DNA of 64,000 nt from Mansonella perstans. Taxonomy: Eukaryota > Nematoda > Chromadorea > Rhabditida > Onchocercidae. This document shows positions 37,401-50,366 of the stretch, one piece after another (position 1 is the stretch's first letter; each line of letters starts with the position of its first letter). The translations under genes and the position numbers were made by a program. The notes under the pieces are model-generated. The model did no database searches. It saw nothing but the letters and a program-made list of their open reading frames with translations, and was not told where the DNA came from. Location: assembly GCA_037074765.1 (NCBI GenBank), contig JBAMDO010000062.1, positions 210,123 through 274,122 on the forward strand. The letters run 5' to 3'.

Positions 37401-40400
37401 TAAAACGATTATTTTAGATGTCTGAAATGCACTATACGTATATTATGAAACTACAGAAAGCCGCCTTCAAATATTTCAGGTTGTTTTGAACATTTAATTT
37501 TAATGCGCTTTATTTGGGACTTAGTAGTTTCAAAACATAAGACCTTATTATCGACTTTATCAATAATTAAAAATGCATTGCATTTGGTTGGCCCATACGT
37601 GAAATGCCGTATTTTAGCTCGTGAGAAAGCTGGATGAATTAGTTAACTTTCTGATCGCAAATGTAAAATTATATAATGCTTTATATATTTTAATCACTAG
37701 TCCGTTAGGTGATGTATTTCACTGAATTGATCAGTTAATTGTAATCTGTTGTATCCTTCAATTTATTAATGTGATTATTAACAAATCTGTCTCTTTTCCA
37801 GGGAAAGCATGTCTGATTTTTATTTGTTGAATGTTAATGCCGTTGATACAAGAAAAGCTTTGATAAAGCAATTTTCATCCATGAGGTATATTTTTTATTA
37901 TATCATTGTTGAAACAAACATAGTAAAATTAAAATTTCATAGAAGCATTATAACATTATGTTTATTCTGAATAACTTCTTCATTTAGATATTTTAATTTT
38001 GTTCAGATAACTAACAAGCTGCTTCTTTTCAGTCAGTCGGAACTGTATAAATTTGCCGAATATCTACATTTAGTACCTTCGCAAGAATCCAATTTAGATA
38101 TTTCATCCAGTTACGAAAAGGATTATCTTACTGAAATGATTGTAAGTATTACGGAAAATTTCTTGTTGTGGAATATTTATTCTTGACGCTATAAACAGAG
38201 CTAGCGAATAATGTAGATAGAACCGATCGCTGAATTGATTTCTGGGTGCTAGTAGAAAATTTTGGGAGGAGTTTGGAGGAGCAGTTATCTATCGTAGGGA
38301 AAAACTGCGAATCCACCACTCCAAGTGATTGATTCTTTTGTTTTTATGGGAATTGGTCTACAGCATTATCATAAAGTACAAATTTGTATATATGATATAT
38401 ATAGTTAGTAGGTGCCTCTAGGAGTCTATATCGTATAGATCTATGATATAGACTCTTAGGTGATGCTTTGGTAAATAATAAATAATAACAAGGAGCTGTT
38501 AAAACAGATTTACAATAAGACGATAAAGTTCAAATTCAAGTATCACAAATCAGTATAACTCTCACCAAAACACTTGTTTAAATAATTGCTTCGGATTTTC
38601 CCAACAATAAATATCTCTTCAAAGTGTTCATTTGTTCCCTTTGATGATTGTTGCGAAAAGAATTTTCAATGAAGGGAATCAGTAGTATTAATAACTTCAT
38701 TTTTTATGTCCTTAAGACTGAAAAATCCAAAACCATGTATCTATTAAAATTGTAATCTTTAACGTGGAAACTCCATGCATCGGTAAATTTTTAGTTTTAG
38801 TTGAAAAACATCAAAATAATCTTAAATTAAATTTTTTTGTTGAATTTAGGTGCAAATATGAAGTGTTTTGTTCCTAATTTCTGATTTCTAGATAACTATT
38901 TTTGCGAATTTCAGACATCACGCTGTGAGCGACGCATCAATCAGTTACAGCAACTCAATGAACAACCGCTTTATCCTACCGAAAAAGTTATTTGGGATGA
39001 AAATCTTGTCCCATATGATCAATATAATGGTGAAGGTAAGAAATCGAAATTTTTCCTTTTTCTGAATTTATGTTTGGACATGAGGAGGAAGTTCTTACTA
39101 ACTTTGGTAGGAGTTGATTTAAAACTCTTGCGGCTTTTAAATGTTCTTTATCTTTGTTTTAAATTTGAATTTGCATGCGTTCTTTTTCTTCTATTTTAGG
39201 TGTACTTGCATTGAATAAATTAAATATCCAGTTTTTGACATTTCACGATTATTTACTTCGCAATTTCAATCTTTTTCAATTGGAATCAACATGTAGGTTG
39301 TTACGCCAATTCTTTTTATGGTTAAGAGTTCTTGGAGATTAATGATTTTTTTCTTCGACCTGTTATTTGCAATTTTTATCACTCTTCGATGAAATCCTTT
39401 AGCAGTTTTGCTTAGTTTCATTAAACATAACATGTTTTAAAGTATGCAGTGGCAACGAATGGAAGTTTGATGATTTATAGTATTTTGGGAGTTGACATTG
39501 AATCGATATTAAACTCAGTAACTGACACTCTGAAAAACAATTTATTAGCTTTTAAAGGCTGCAAAAGGTGGAATGTAAAACGATTTCTTAAAAACTTGAT
39601 ATATATATATATATATATTTGGATATATAAATTATTTGAGTATACATTTATATATATACTTTCTTATCAAAATTTAATTACTAGTGTACTTCAGACGAAA
39701 TTCGCCAGGATATCGAGGATGCTGTATTCCGTTTGAAGCCATGGGCACATGAATCTAATTCAAATGAAACTGTTTGGGGTGGGTGGGCACGAATGGCTTT
39801 GCCATTAGTCGAATTTCAGGTTTCTTTTTTTGAAGTCCCTTGAATACATTAGTAAAACTTAAAATTTGATCTTTTCATTCTAGTAAATTAGTAATTTTTC
39901 CTTTATCATCAGTACTTCATTACTTCAGATTGTCGAGGTTGGTAAACCTCTTATTGGTGAAAAAAGCCCAGCCGTTGTCAAGGCAGATCTGACCATCAGT
40001 TTACCAAAACGAACAGATATTCGTGCGGAATGGGAAGGTTGACAATTTTTACAGATATTTTTAAGCTAATGTTAATAAAATATCGACTGTTTTGTTGTTC
40101 TTGGTATTCTGTGTGGATTTTTTATGATGTCATATTTATGCTTTCTACACTCCTGACTAATTTTGTCCAAGACGGTCGGTATTACCGGCAATTCTTGGCA
40201 ATTGGAGGATTAAATAAATCGCAAGTGCATTGATCTTATATTTTTCGGTATATGATTCAGTCATTATTAGGAAAGACTCATCATACATGCACTGTTTGAA
40301 AAAAATTTTAATCTTTTAAATTTAAATTTTAAAAGAACGATGTTATGAGAAGTGGAAGCATTCAAGAGTTTATAAATATTGGTATTCGTTGATAACAATA

Positions 40401-43400
40401 ATCATTTAGTGACTATGCTGTTATTTTCTTTTTTAGAGTTGCTTCTCAATGAAACATTTGTCACAGAGCGTTTTTAGGTCTCCGAAAGCATGATGTTTGC
40501 TTTTTGATATGTTGTCGACCGAAGGCTCCAGTTGGAACCAAATATAATATTGCAAAACCTTTCAAAGATCAAATCGATGTTACACTGGTACGTGGTTGTG
40601 AAATCGAGGGCATGCTTGATTCAGAAGGAAAGGTTATTGAGGAATATGGTATAGTTTTACTTGCAGCTATTGATTTTCTCTGATTCCTCCGTTGTTTGCC
40701 TTGCTGAATTGAGATAGAAATTGCTTCTAGTCCGAAAGTATGATTTTGTTCGCTGAAGCCATGGCATTCTTCAGACAATACTTGAAGTTATCAGCTAATT
40801 CGAAAATATAGCTTTCGTTTTCCTCTCTCTCAATATTTCTTTTCCTTTGTTAGGGTGAGAAGCCTACATTTCAGTTGCAAACTTCAGAGCAATTTTATAT
40901 TATTCAGATAAAAATACTGTGTTTAAATTTCTTCCGTAATATTTTTTGGATTTTCGTGTTCATGGATTTTATTTGATATCTTAAAAGCTTGGAAAACATA
41001 TGATTATATTTAGCTGCATATGAGAAAAAAACAGTACTAGAGGGGCTTACGAGGAAGTTTCGAGTATGGCTTGATGAAAATCAGTATCGCTTGGATATCG
41101 AAGGACAGGAAAATGCAATAGATGTATGCTTTGAATTCTTTTAAAATAAGGAGTTTAAGTTAAATTAAGTTAAAAAGCGTATTAAGTTAAGTTAAAAGTT
41201 AAAAGAATTAAGTTAAAAAATCTGGTAGTATTATTAAAAGGAAAGAATTTTTGTGTGCAGATGAAATGTTAGATTATAGCAAGAGTATTTTCATTTCAGA
41301 ATATCTACTATTCTTTCAATTTATTAATTCGTCGTGATCCAAAAACAAATAATTTCAAAGCAGTGCTTGCAACAATCCGGCAATTACTGAATACGGAATT
41401 TGTAGTACCGGATTGGTTACATGATCTCATTCTTGGTTACGGTGAACCAAATGCGGCCCATTATAAATCGTAATTATTTAGTAATTCTCCATTATAAAAT
41501 ATGACTAGGCTAACCCTATGTAGTATCAGCGGCAAAATGCTTTCAGAATGAATACTGCGGTTTCTACAGTTGATTTTTGCGATACTTTCTTGTCCTACAA
41601 ACATTTGATATCATCATTTCCAAACACGAAGATTGTAGCGACAACTACGAGTGATGAAAAACTCGTTCCATCTTTCAGGTTTGCTTTCTATAATTTTAGA
41701 TAATTATAATTTGGAAAGTGAAAAAAAATTGGAACACTTTAAAAATGCGTTGACCTATTCTCTCCAAAAGATGAATTAAGTCAGTTGATTTGTTAATATG
41801 CTAATGCATTGCGATCATTTGTAAATAAGTTATTTCTGGCATCAACGTTAAATTTTCAATTGCAAGCTTTTTACTTTGCATAATTTTTAGATTGACCTTC
41901 AAGGAACTAGAACCACAACACGATCGTGAACCGCATAATCGGGATACTTCGATTATTGTGGAACCGCACATGATACCCTGTCGTGGACCTTATCCTCATG
42001 TAGAGCCACGCAAAAATGCCATAAAATTTACTCCAGCCCAGGTATTGTTCTTAGACTTTGTAGTATCTAGTATTATGCGGCCGTTTAGTTCTCCATTTCT
42101 ACCATTTAAAGGTTTTTTTAGATAGAGGCGATCAAAGCAGGTATGCAGCCTGGTTTAACGATGGTTGTTGGTCCTCCAGGTACCGGTAAAACAGACGTAG
42201 CAGTTCAGATCATTTCTAATATTTATCATAATTGGCCTGAACAGCGGACGCTGATTGTGACACATTCTAATCAAGCTCTTAATCAACTTTTCGAGAAAAT
42301 TATTCAGCTGGACGTTGATGAACGTCATTTGCTTCGGTTAGGTGTGTTTTGGTATCATTTTATCATCATTTATTACGCAGTTTTAGACAGAGTTTTCCTT
42401 ATCTTTTAGATCGTGGTGGTTGTATCATTAATTCATAAAACACGTTTTTTTTTTTTTTAAGGATCAAGTTTGAAGTTCGTACATCAGTTTGTTTGTGCTC
42501 CGATCTTCAGATCGGTAGAGCATCTTTCATGACTACAAGTGCTTCCATCATTGTATACATTAAGATTTCCTTTCTTATTATATTCTGATATCTAATTCAT
42601 ATCCATTTTAGGTCACGGTGAAGAAGCTTTGGAAACGGAAAAAGATTTCAGTAGATATGGTCGTGTAAATTATGTCCTGCAGAAACGGCTTGATCTGTTG
42701 AAAGAGGTGAATATTTTCATTGAATAGTTCGGTGAGGTAAAAAACGGTGTGATGGAAATGTCAGTTTCGGAATTCATCCAACTTTTAATCATTCTTTCTT
42801 AAATTATTAAATTCTGCGAACTAAACATAATCTGTTAAATGATTGTATATTAATAGTACTGTATTATGACAGGTTGAAAAGTTGCAAGAAGCCCTCGATG
42901 TTCAAGGTGACGTTTCATACACTTGTGAAACTGCTGGATATTTCTTTCTTTATCAGGTCTTTACTATAATTTTTTCGTATTTTTTTGTTGCTCCTTTTTC
43001 TTCATTAATTTTCCGCTCATAAAGCCGCTGTTTTATTCTGTCATTATCAGTGTAGTCAATTCTCTGAATTTCATTGCTTAATACGCTATGTTAAATGTGT
43101 AATTCGTCACGTTGATACTTATCACTTAGGTGTTCGCTCGTTGGGAAAAATTTGAAAGTGATGTTGCTCAATCAAAAACAAATCCAAATCCGAGTCCGAA
43201 AGCAATTGCTGATCATTTTCCCTTCACAAAATATTTTGCCGATGTTCCACCACCGCTGTTTAAGGTCAAAAATATGTTCTTTTTGAGCAAATTTTGCCAG
43301 TGTATTTACATATAGTTCTGATGAGTTGGCTTCTTATGATAGACGAAAGATATTGTCTGTTTCATGTCTGCATCAGCTTATAGTTTGATTCTTTTTATTT

Positions 43401-45996
43401 ATGTGATTTTTTGCTTAAATATCAGTATTTATTGTCAATTTGTACTGAACGATTTTAGGGCGTTTCTTTTGATGAAGACTTGGAAACTGCTCAGGGTTGT
43501 TGGCGGTATATTCGTGGTATTTTTACCCAGTTGGAGGAATTTAGGTCTTTCGAGTTACTTCGTTCAGGCAGAGACCGTACGGATTATCTTTTGGTTAGCT
43601 TTGAAATGATGTTTCTGTGCACATTCTTTAGTTTCATGCTGAATTCAGCGTTGTACATTCCAAAGATTTCAGGTAAAAGAAGCCAAAATTATTGCTATGA
43701 CTTGTACTCATGCGGCCCTACGACGAAAAGATTTGGTAGAACTTGGATTCAGATATGACACCATTTTGATGGAAGAAGCCGCTCAAATTCTTGAAGTTGA
43801 GACATTCATTCCACTTCTGCTCCAGGTATTTGAAAATGACGCCATATTCAAATTCCTTTGTTCATTTTTCTCTGTCAAGATCCAGATTGTTTTAAATCTT
43901 GCTCTGCTATAATTGCTGTAATAAAATATCATGGACTTTCAGAATCCACAAGATGGTAGAAGTAGATTGAAACGATGGATTATGATTGGTGATCATCATC
44001 AGCTGCCGCCGGTTGTCCAGAACATTGCTTTTCAAAAATATTCTAACATGGAACAGAGTCTTTTTACGAGATTTGTTCGACTTGGTATTCCACATGTTTT
44101 GCTTGATCAGCAGGGTCGTGCAAGAGCTGAGTGTGTTTTAGACATGTATTTGTGCAATTTCTTTGTGGAATTTTCAAATTTCCGAATATTAACCTTTAAC
44201 AACATAAATTTCAGAATAGCAGATCTTTACAATTGGCGATATGAGCATTTGGGCAACTTACCGCATATTGAAGCTCTTCCAGAGTTCCAACGCGCAAATT
44301 CTGGATTTGCGTTCAATTATCAACTTATCGACGTTCCGGACTTCAACGGTGTTGGTGAAGCTACCCCGAGTCCTTACTTTTACCAGGTCTGTTATTTTTC
44401 CAGTCTTCCTATTTTGCTCAGAGAAAGTGGTTAGATAAAACGCGTTTACTTTAGAATCTGGGCGAGGCAGAATATGCTGTAGCACTGTTCACTTACATGC
44501 GTATTTTGGGTTATCCAGCAGAAAAAATATCAATCATAACGACCTACAATGGCCAAGCATCACTAATACGTGATGTAGTCCAGACACGATGCGCTGAAAA
44601 TCCGTTAATTGGAGTGCCGCACAAGGTTTATTTTTACCAGTTTCAAAGTAAAAGATTTTTCGGATGAGCTGTTTATAGAGTCATTTTTTTCTGTTAAATT
44701 TTATAAAACTTTTAATGGAATTATGTGGTTTTCGTTTATATAGATTAGAGGATATGATAATTGTTTGTATTTCTTTCTAGATTTCAACTGTTGACAAGTA
44801 TCAGGGACAGCAGAACGATTACATTATTCTTTCACTCGTAAGAACGAAAAACATCGGTCACATAAGGTTTATTACAAATTGAGAGTCTCATCATTGATTT
44901 TGATTTGCCGTAAAATTTCCTGCTTCATATTTATAACACTCAAAAGTTCACTATTTTCTACATTTGGTGCTAATAAGCAGTTTGAACTTCTTAATTCTAG
45001 AGATGTGCGTCGTTTGGTTGTGGCTCTTTCTCGAGCACGTTTGGGCCTTTATGTATTGGGACGAGTCAGTTTGTTTCAAAATTGTCTTGAGCTTGCAACT
45101 GCATTTGAGCGGGTGAGGATTATTATATTGCAAAAATGACAGATTGGTTTTATAAGTGTCACATAATTTTAAATTACTACTCTGTTCAAGTCTTTAAATC
45201 TACGTATACATATAACATCGAAAATATTTTCTTTTCAGTTACGCAAATATCCACAAAAACTGATGATAATTCCTCATGAAACGTACTTAATGTGTCGAAT
45301 GGTAAACTACTTTTTTCTTTTCAGAATAACTCGCGTTTTTGTTTTATTCTTTTGAAAAAACTTCTTTTATTATACTATTTCAAAATAATTCATGTTAAAA
45401 CTTCAAGAGATTTCTTCTCTAATGTCGCTCTGTTTTAGAATGGTCAGTCTCCAACATCCAAACCAATTCAGATCCAAGATACGGTTCATATGAGTACGTT
45501 TGTTCACCATTTCTACATAAGTAATATGGAACAGATGAAGGAAAGTTATAAAGAGCACATGAAGGATTACTTCAATGCACGCCAGGTAATTTTTTGAGCT
45601 TCGAAATTATTTGATCATTTAACAGGTATTTAAAAAGTACAATTTGTACGTGATACTAGAAATCTGTAATAACCTTATAAAGATTTTGTTTCTTTTGATT
45701 TACGTTGCTTTGATTTTCTAATTATTGTTCCTCTTACAAGTTCCAGTTATTGACAGAACTGTGTCGGAATTGCTTTCCAAAACAAAATTCAGTGATGCTG
45801 TATTTTTTATTAATTTTATTTTTAGGCTGCAATTGATGCGCGGTTGGCAGCTGAAGCAGCTGCGAAAGCTATTGAGGAAGCGAAAACTGAGGAAGAAAAA
45901 GGAATGCCAGAACCAACCGCAGTGGAAGCGGAAGAAGACATTACTTTCGAAAGTATGGACTTCGAAAGACAAGACCCAGAAAAGCTAGGAAAGTAG
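34404..45996 (+). CDS. emb-4: Aquarius / EMB-4, intron-binding spliceosomal RNA helicase
   Basis: SF1 helicase of the spliceosome intron-binding complex; the worm orthologue also links splicing to nuclear small-RNA silencing. There are 34 phase-consistent exons, from 34404-34460, 34765-34898, 35315-35435, 35728-35862, 36100-36168 and 36301-36484 through to 45439-45585 and 45826-45996, giving 1439 aa (human about 1485). The ATG gives [11 protein letters not shown] and leads into [16 protein letters not shown]. The armadillo-like N-terminal half includes [32 protein letters not shown] and [14 protein letters not shown]. The helicase core has the Walker A motif GPPGTGKTD (42173-42199), [14 protein letters not shown], the DExD-like [32 protein letters not shown] and [15 protein letters not shown]. 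The acidic, Ala-rich C-terminus is short. Introns 1 and 4 use GC donors (GCAAGT). Confidence 0.97.
38413..38465. repeat. Imperfect palindrome in an EMB-4 intron
   Basis: TCTAGGAGTCTATATC and GATATAGACTCTTAGG flank a centre TATAGATCTAT in the 773-nt intron between 38141 and 38915. The arms match over roughly 20 bases with one offset. No gene is associated with it. Confidence 0.75.
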
Positions 45997-48320
45997 GAAA
46001 TATGTTGGATTAATTTGTTCGTCATTCGAAGGATCTCTTTGTATATATAATACTTGTCGTTAGAAGAGAGAAAAGAAAACAAATGAAAAATTTTGTATTG
46101 GATTTCTTTTAGTGGTTTCTGTGAGTTTTGTTGAAAATTTAAATTTCCCGGGTGTTTGTTGCTAGTATTGTTCCTTTTTACTTTTCATGCGCATTATTTT
46201 CCAAATGTTGTCAAAGTATTGGAAAATGTAAGGGAGAAATCAGTTTAGTATGCTGCATTGCAGAGAATATCCTGATTTTAACCTAATAAGCCTTATTTTA
46301 CATCACATGTCTTTGGGCTATAAAGATTACGTCTAGTGCCTAACGTGGATAATAACTCTGATTTTCCTATCGTTTTTGCATATTTTAAAAAGTTTCTACA
46401 TGGAAATGTTCAAAAATTAGGGATGATAAAAATTTCTTATATTAATTCCATTTAAAAATTGTATGATGTCGCATAATTGGATTGGAAAAAATTGATATCA
46501 TTTTTTCAACCTGTGAAGCAAAGTATTTGCGACACTTTTTGTTTAAAAGAATTTCGAATTAGTAATGATTTTTGTTTTTAACGAATAACCAGATGGGGCA
46601 AATTTTATTTTGAACAGAAAAGTTTAAAAAATTAAACCGACCGTAAAGGACATCGGTTTCATAGACAGCAAAAAAAAGATTAAAATGAAATTCGTATTTT
46701 TCGTTCGTTTAGAGAGCCAAATTGATGAATGGCTTTGTCCAATCGTGAGATACATTACTTTGAACTAGATCAATTTCTCAAATTTTTTTTTGCATTTTCT
46801 CACTGTTTTATGGAAGAGTAAAAGAGTGAATGAAGAAGTAGGGAGGAAATTTTTGTTGCAACATTTATCAAATTATAATAGGTATTTAAATTTTATTTGG
46901 GACAGAAAAGTTTAAAAAACAAACTGACCTCAAAGGACATCAAAGGTTTCATGGACAGCGAATAAGATTAAGTGAAGTGTGTTAGATTAAATGAATAGAT
47001 TAAACAATTCCCATATAAATTGATTTCCCTATCTTCGACAGGTTTGATCAGGAATGCGTCAATGTGATGAGATATGAAAGTTACGGATTATTTTTGCTTT
47101 CAAATTTTCTTAGCAGGTGATGTAAATTTGGATTTGGTAGGAAATGATGGAAGTATATTCTATTTTAAACTAAGTAATTATATAAAGAAAAATTTTATGA
47201 TTCGATAATGAAAAATAGTACAGAAGGAAGAAGGATTCATTTGTCAATAAATGATTTTAAGTTATTACTGTTTAATGAAACAAAGTTTGAATGAGACTGA
47301 GGAAAGGAAAATAATGTGCAATCAAAATTATACCATCTATTTGACAAATTGTTTTTTTTATCATAGGTGCTGTCATTTTGGTTGAAAGAAATTTCATTAA
47401 ATTTGTAACATCGATTTGAATTTATTTCAAAATTCTTAAGGAAGAAATTTGATGAAAGAATCTGACGAGCAACAACAGCAGTAATTGCTTTTATTTAAAA
47501 TTTAATTTATACAATGCTAAAAATTATACAATGCTAAATTTTTTACAACTTATACTTGCAATAGTAAACAATACGTGATGATTATTTGGATCCAATTGAT
47601 TTGCGTCTAACAAAATATCATTTTTAGTAGTCTTTTTTTTTCATATGATTCTTTTTCTAAAATCCATATCGCTTGATCCTGATGAAAATGAAATTAATAA
47701 AAAATTCTTTTTTTCTTTTAAATATACAAAGTAAATATTAAAACTTTTCAAGGCCTTATTTATTCAGCTTATTTTGTAAGGCTAACTTTCTGCCTTAATT
47801 TTACTCGTTTTATTTACTATAAAACAAAAAAAAACTTTTGGAAAATAGAACGTTTCTTAAGAATTTTTTTTTATTGTTTCTTTCCCCTATTGCCATTTTT
47901 CCTTTCAAAAGTTTCATAAGTTTCATAAGCTGGATAAAAAATGATAAGTGAAATTGAAAAAATCAGAAATTGTAATTTTGCGCAAACAATTGAAATAGTT
48001 GAATTTTTGCACATTAATGTTTCTCATTCCTTCAATTTTTTCGTCGAACTAAATTAGTAATTAATTAGTTTTCCCGAAAAAAATCAGAAAATTTATTGAC
48101 AAAACTGTATAAAATTGTTTTTTTTTTTTTTTTTTTTTTTTTTTTTGAGTGCTAATGCTATATTATTTCATGCCTTATATTCATAAAATTTAGAGGCGAT
48201 GTTGGATGATTTGAAAAACTTTTTCATTTTCAATATTATTTTGAAACAAGAAAAACTTTTATTTATTTTTGATGTGGAAGCACACGAAACATATTATTCA
48301 TTTTTCAATTTGAGCATTAA
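45997..48320. other. Intergenic between convergent EMB-4 and zinc-finger genes
   Basis: No supported gene. A block of about 75 bp is duplicated with roughly 80% identity at 46612-46688 and 46901-46975 (shared core ACAGAAAAGTTTAAAAAA and AAAGGACATC). An exon-like open stretch at 47041-47118 has flanking AG and GT but no partners. A 29-nt T run occupies 48118-48146. Confidence 0.5.
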
Positions 48321-50366
48321 TTATGAAAAACCTGGAATATCATGCATAATATCACAAATGTGAAATGTTTTCTTTTGCTCAGGCTTACAGGTCCGGATCA
48401 GTTTTTTCGGACTTTCATATGCCAATTTAGACATATGAAAGTTCGATTCTGAGATCAAATTAACACTGGTTGAATGATTCTGAATAACTTCACATTCATC
48501 ATAATTACTGACTTTCTTTACTGATTGATTTGCTAGTTCTGCATCAATTATTCCTTCAGGACGACATGTTGTAACCGAAGAATGTGCGACATTTTTGATG
48601 ATAGTATTTTTCAAGGAACATAATCGTTCGTGGCGCAATTTACCCGAATAATTATACAGTACTCGATTACAAAGAAAGCATTTGAACCGTTTAATGGCTG
48701 AATGATAGTAACTGAAATGGCAGTCTAAATCGTATGCTGAACTGAATCGGCTGGTGCATATCACACATTCATGAGGTTTTTCGTGTATTTTCGCGTGCCC
48801 TGAAATTATAATTTTGGTTCGCGTACAAATGAAATTAATGAAATATATTTATGGTTTCAAAGGGAAAATCGAATTTCATATCTGAACTAACAATTAGTCC
48901 AAATATGCAAGAACTTATTTAATTAATAATTAATGAAATATATTTAAATCTGCTTCAATTTTAAAACTTACTGCTCAGAGCACTCTGTCCGGATAAGTGC
49001 TTGCTGCAAATTGTACACCGAAATAATTTGCCTTTGTGTTTAGCTAAATGTTCTTTAAAATTGTAAAAAGTTTCATAAGTTCGGCCGCATTGGTTGCACT
49101 CGAATAATTTCCGTTCACCTTTATTTTCTTTCATAAAATTGGTTGTATTCGCTAAAATTTAAAATACTGAAATATACTGAAATATTGAAATTGTAAGTCT
49201 AAATATTCGATAAATTATTTCAACAAATTTTCAAGAAATATGAAAATTTACTGCATTCTTTATTTTTCAATAAGAGAAAATCCATTTGCAAGATAATCAA
49301 CTAGTAACCCGAATGTTTCTTGAATTCATGCGCTCGCATACGTTTCTCTGATACGAATGTCCTCGCACATTTTTCGCATTCATATTTACGATCATGATGG
49401 GTATTCACGTGATCCTAAAGCATTCACGTGATTCTAAAGCGTTCATGTGATCCTAAAGCTTTTATGTGATTTCAAATTCAACAGTTTCTACTGTTACCTA
49501 ATATTTTATTTTACACAAAAAAAAATGAACGCCATTTGCGATTAAATCAAATTTTTCTTTTGAAATTAAAGATAAGTGGACGAAATTTAAAAAATGAAAA
49601 AAAAAAACCGAAAATCGAAGTTAAAAGGAACCTGGAGATCTTTACTTGATCCACATATTCGTCCACAGATTGGACACACGCTTGTCGAAAATGTAATATT
49701 ACTTGTAATCAAATTCATCGGATGCTGATTAGTAATCGAAAATGGGAATAAAGGCAGGAATGGTTCAGTGAGATTCTGAGTAGTTGAAAATATGAGGTCA
49801 CTTTTTGAAATGCCAAAGGTTAAGTCAACCGGAATTGGAATTGGTACATTTGCTGAAAGAACAAAATGCTAACAAACAATTCCTTCCATTACTCTCGACA
49901 AGGCAATTTCAACAATTCAAAAGAACCTCTATCTATTTATTCATCAGATTTATCATATGACTTACTTCTTTACTCACCCATGTAGTTTCCAATCTTATTA
50001 TCTCATTACTTATGTAAATTATAATTAAAATCCGCGTATGTATAAAAAGTTATTTTGGTCTGCAATTGTCTTTCGGCACTAATTATTGCTAATAATGCTT
50101 GTAGAATAGTCATTACTCGTGACTTCTGTATAATATGAAGAATTAAGCAATGATAAGAAAGATTTTAAGAATACGATAGCATTCCATTTGATTATAATTG
50201 ATTGTAATGTGAATTAATAATGTGAATTAATCATAATGAAATGCAATCCCATTAAGCTAAAAAAATTTTTAATGCAACGAAAACAAAAAAATAAAATTTA
50301 CGAAAAATAGAAAAAGTAATGGAAGAAAACTAGAAAAATATGAAATATAGAAATTAACATACCCAT
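48321..50366 (-). CDS. C2H2 zinc-finger protein with six fingers
   Basis: Probable DNA-binding transcription regulator of unknown target. Five exons: 50366-50363 (only ATGG), 49852-49632, 49414-49309, 49151-48972, 48799-48321, joining to 329 aa. The N-terminal 58 residues are Pro/Ser/Thr-rich without motifs. Fingers: C61-C64-H77-H81, C88-C91-H104-H109, C129-C132-H145-H149, C156-C159-H172-H176, C182-C185-H198-H203, and a C2HC-type C211-C214-H227-C231. Fingers 1 and 4 are each split by an intron, and joining the exons restores exact C2H2 spacing, which supports the model. The linker HEKPHEC is the classic inter-finger form. The C-terminal 98 residues have no domain. The tiny first coding exon is inferred from its phase and donor and could be wrong. 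A family name could not be assigned. Confidence 0.85.
49403..49478 (-). repeat. 19-bp tandem repeat spanning the exon-3 splice acceptor of the zinc-finger gene
   Basis: Units ATTCACGTGATCCTAAAGC at 49403, a near copy at 49422, another at 49441 and a decayed fourth at 49460. On the minus strand each of the first three contains GCTTTAG, so three potential acceptors lie 19 nt apart. Only the one at 49415 gives the finger-1 reading frame with the shortest insert. Confidence 0.9.

Noticed and set aside
48118..48146. Poly-T tract of 29 as a retroposed poly-A tail
   Set aside because: No retroposed gene body or target-site duplication is visible next to it; simple slippage is enough.
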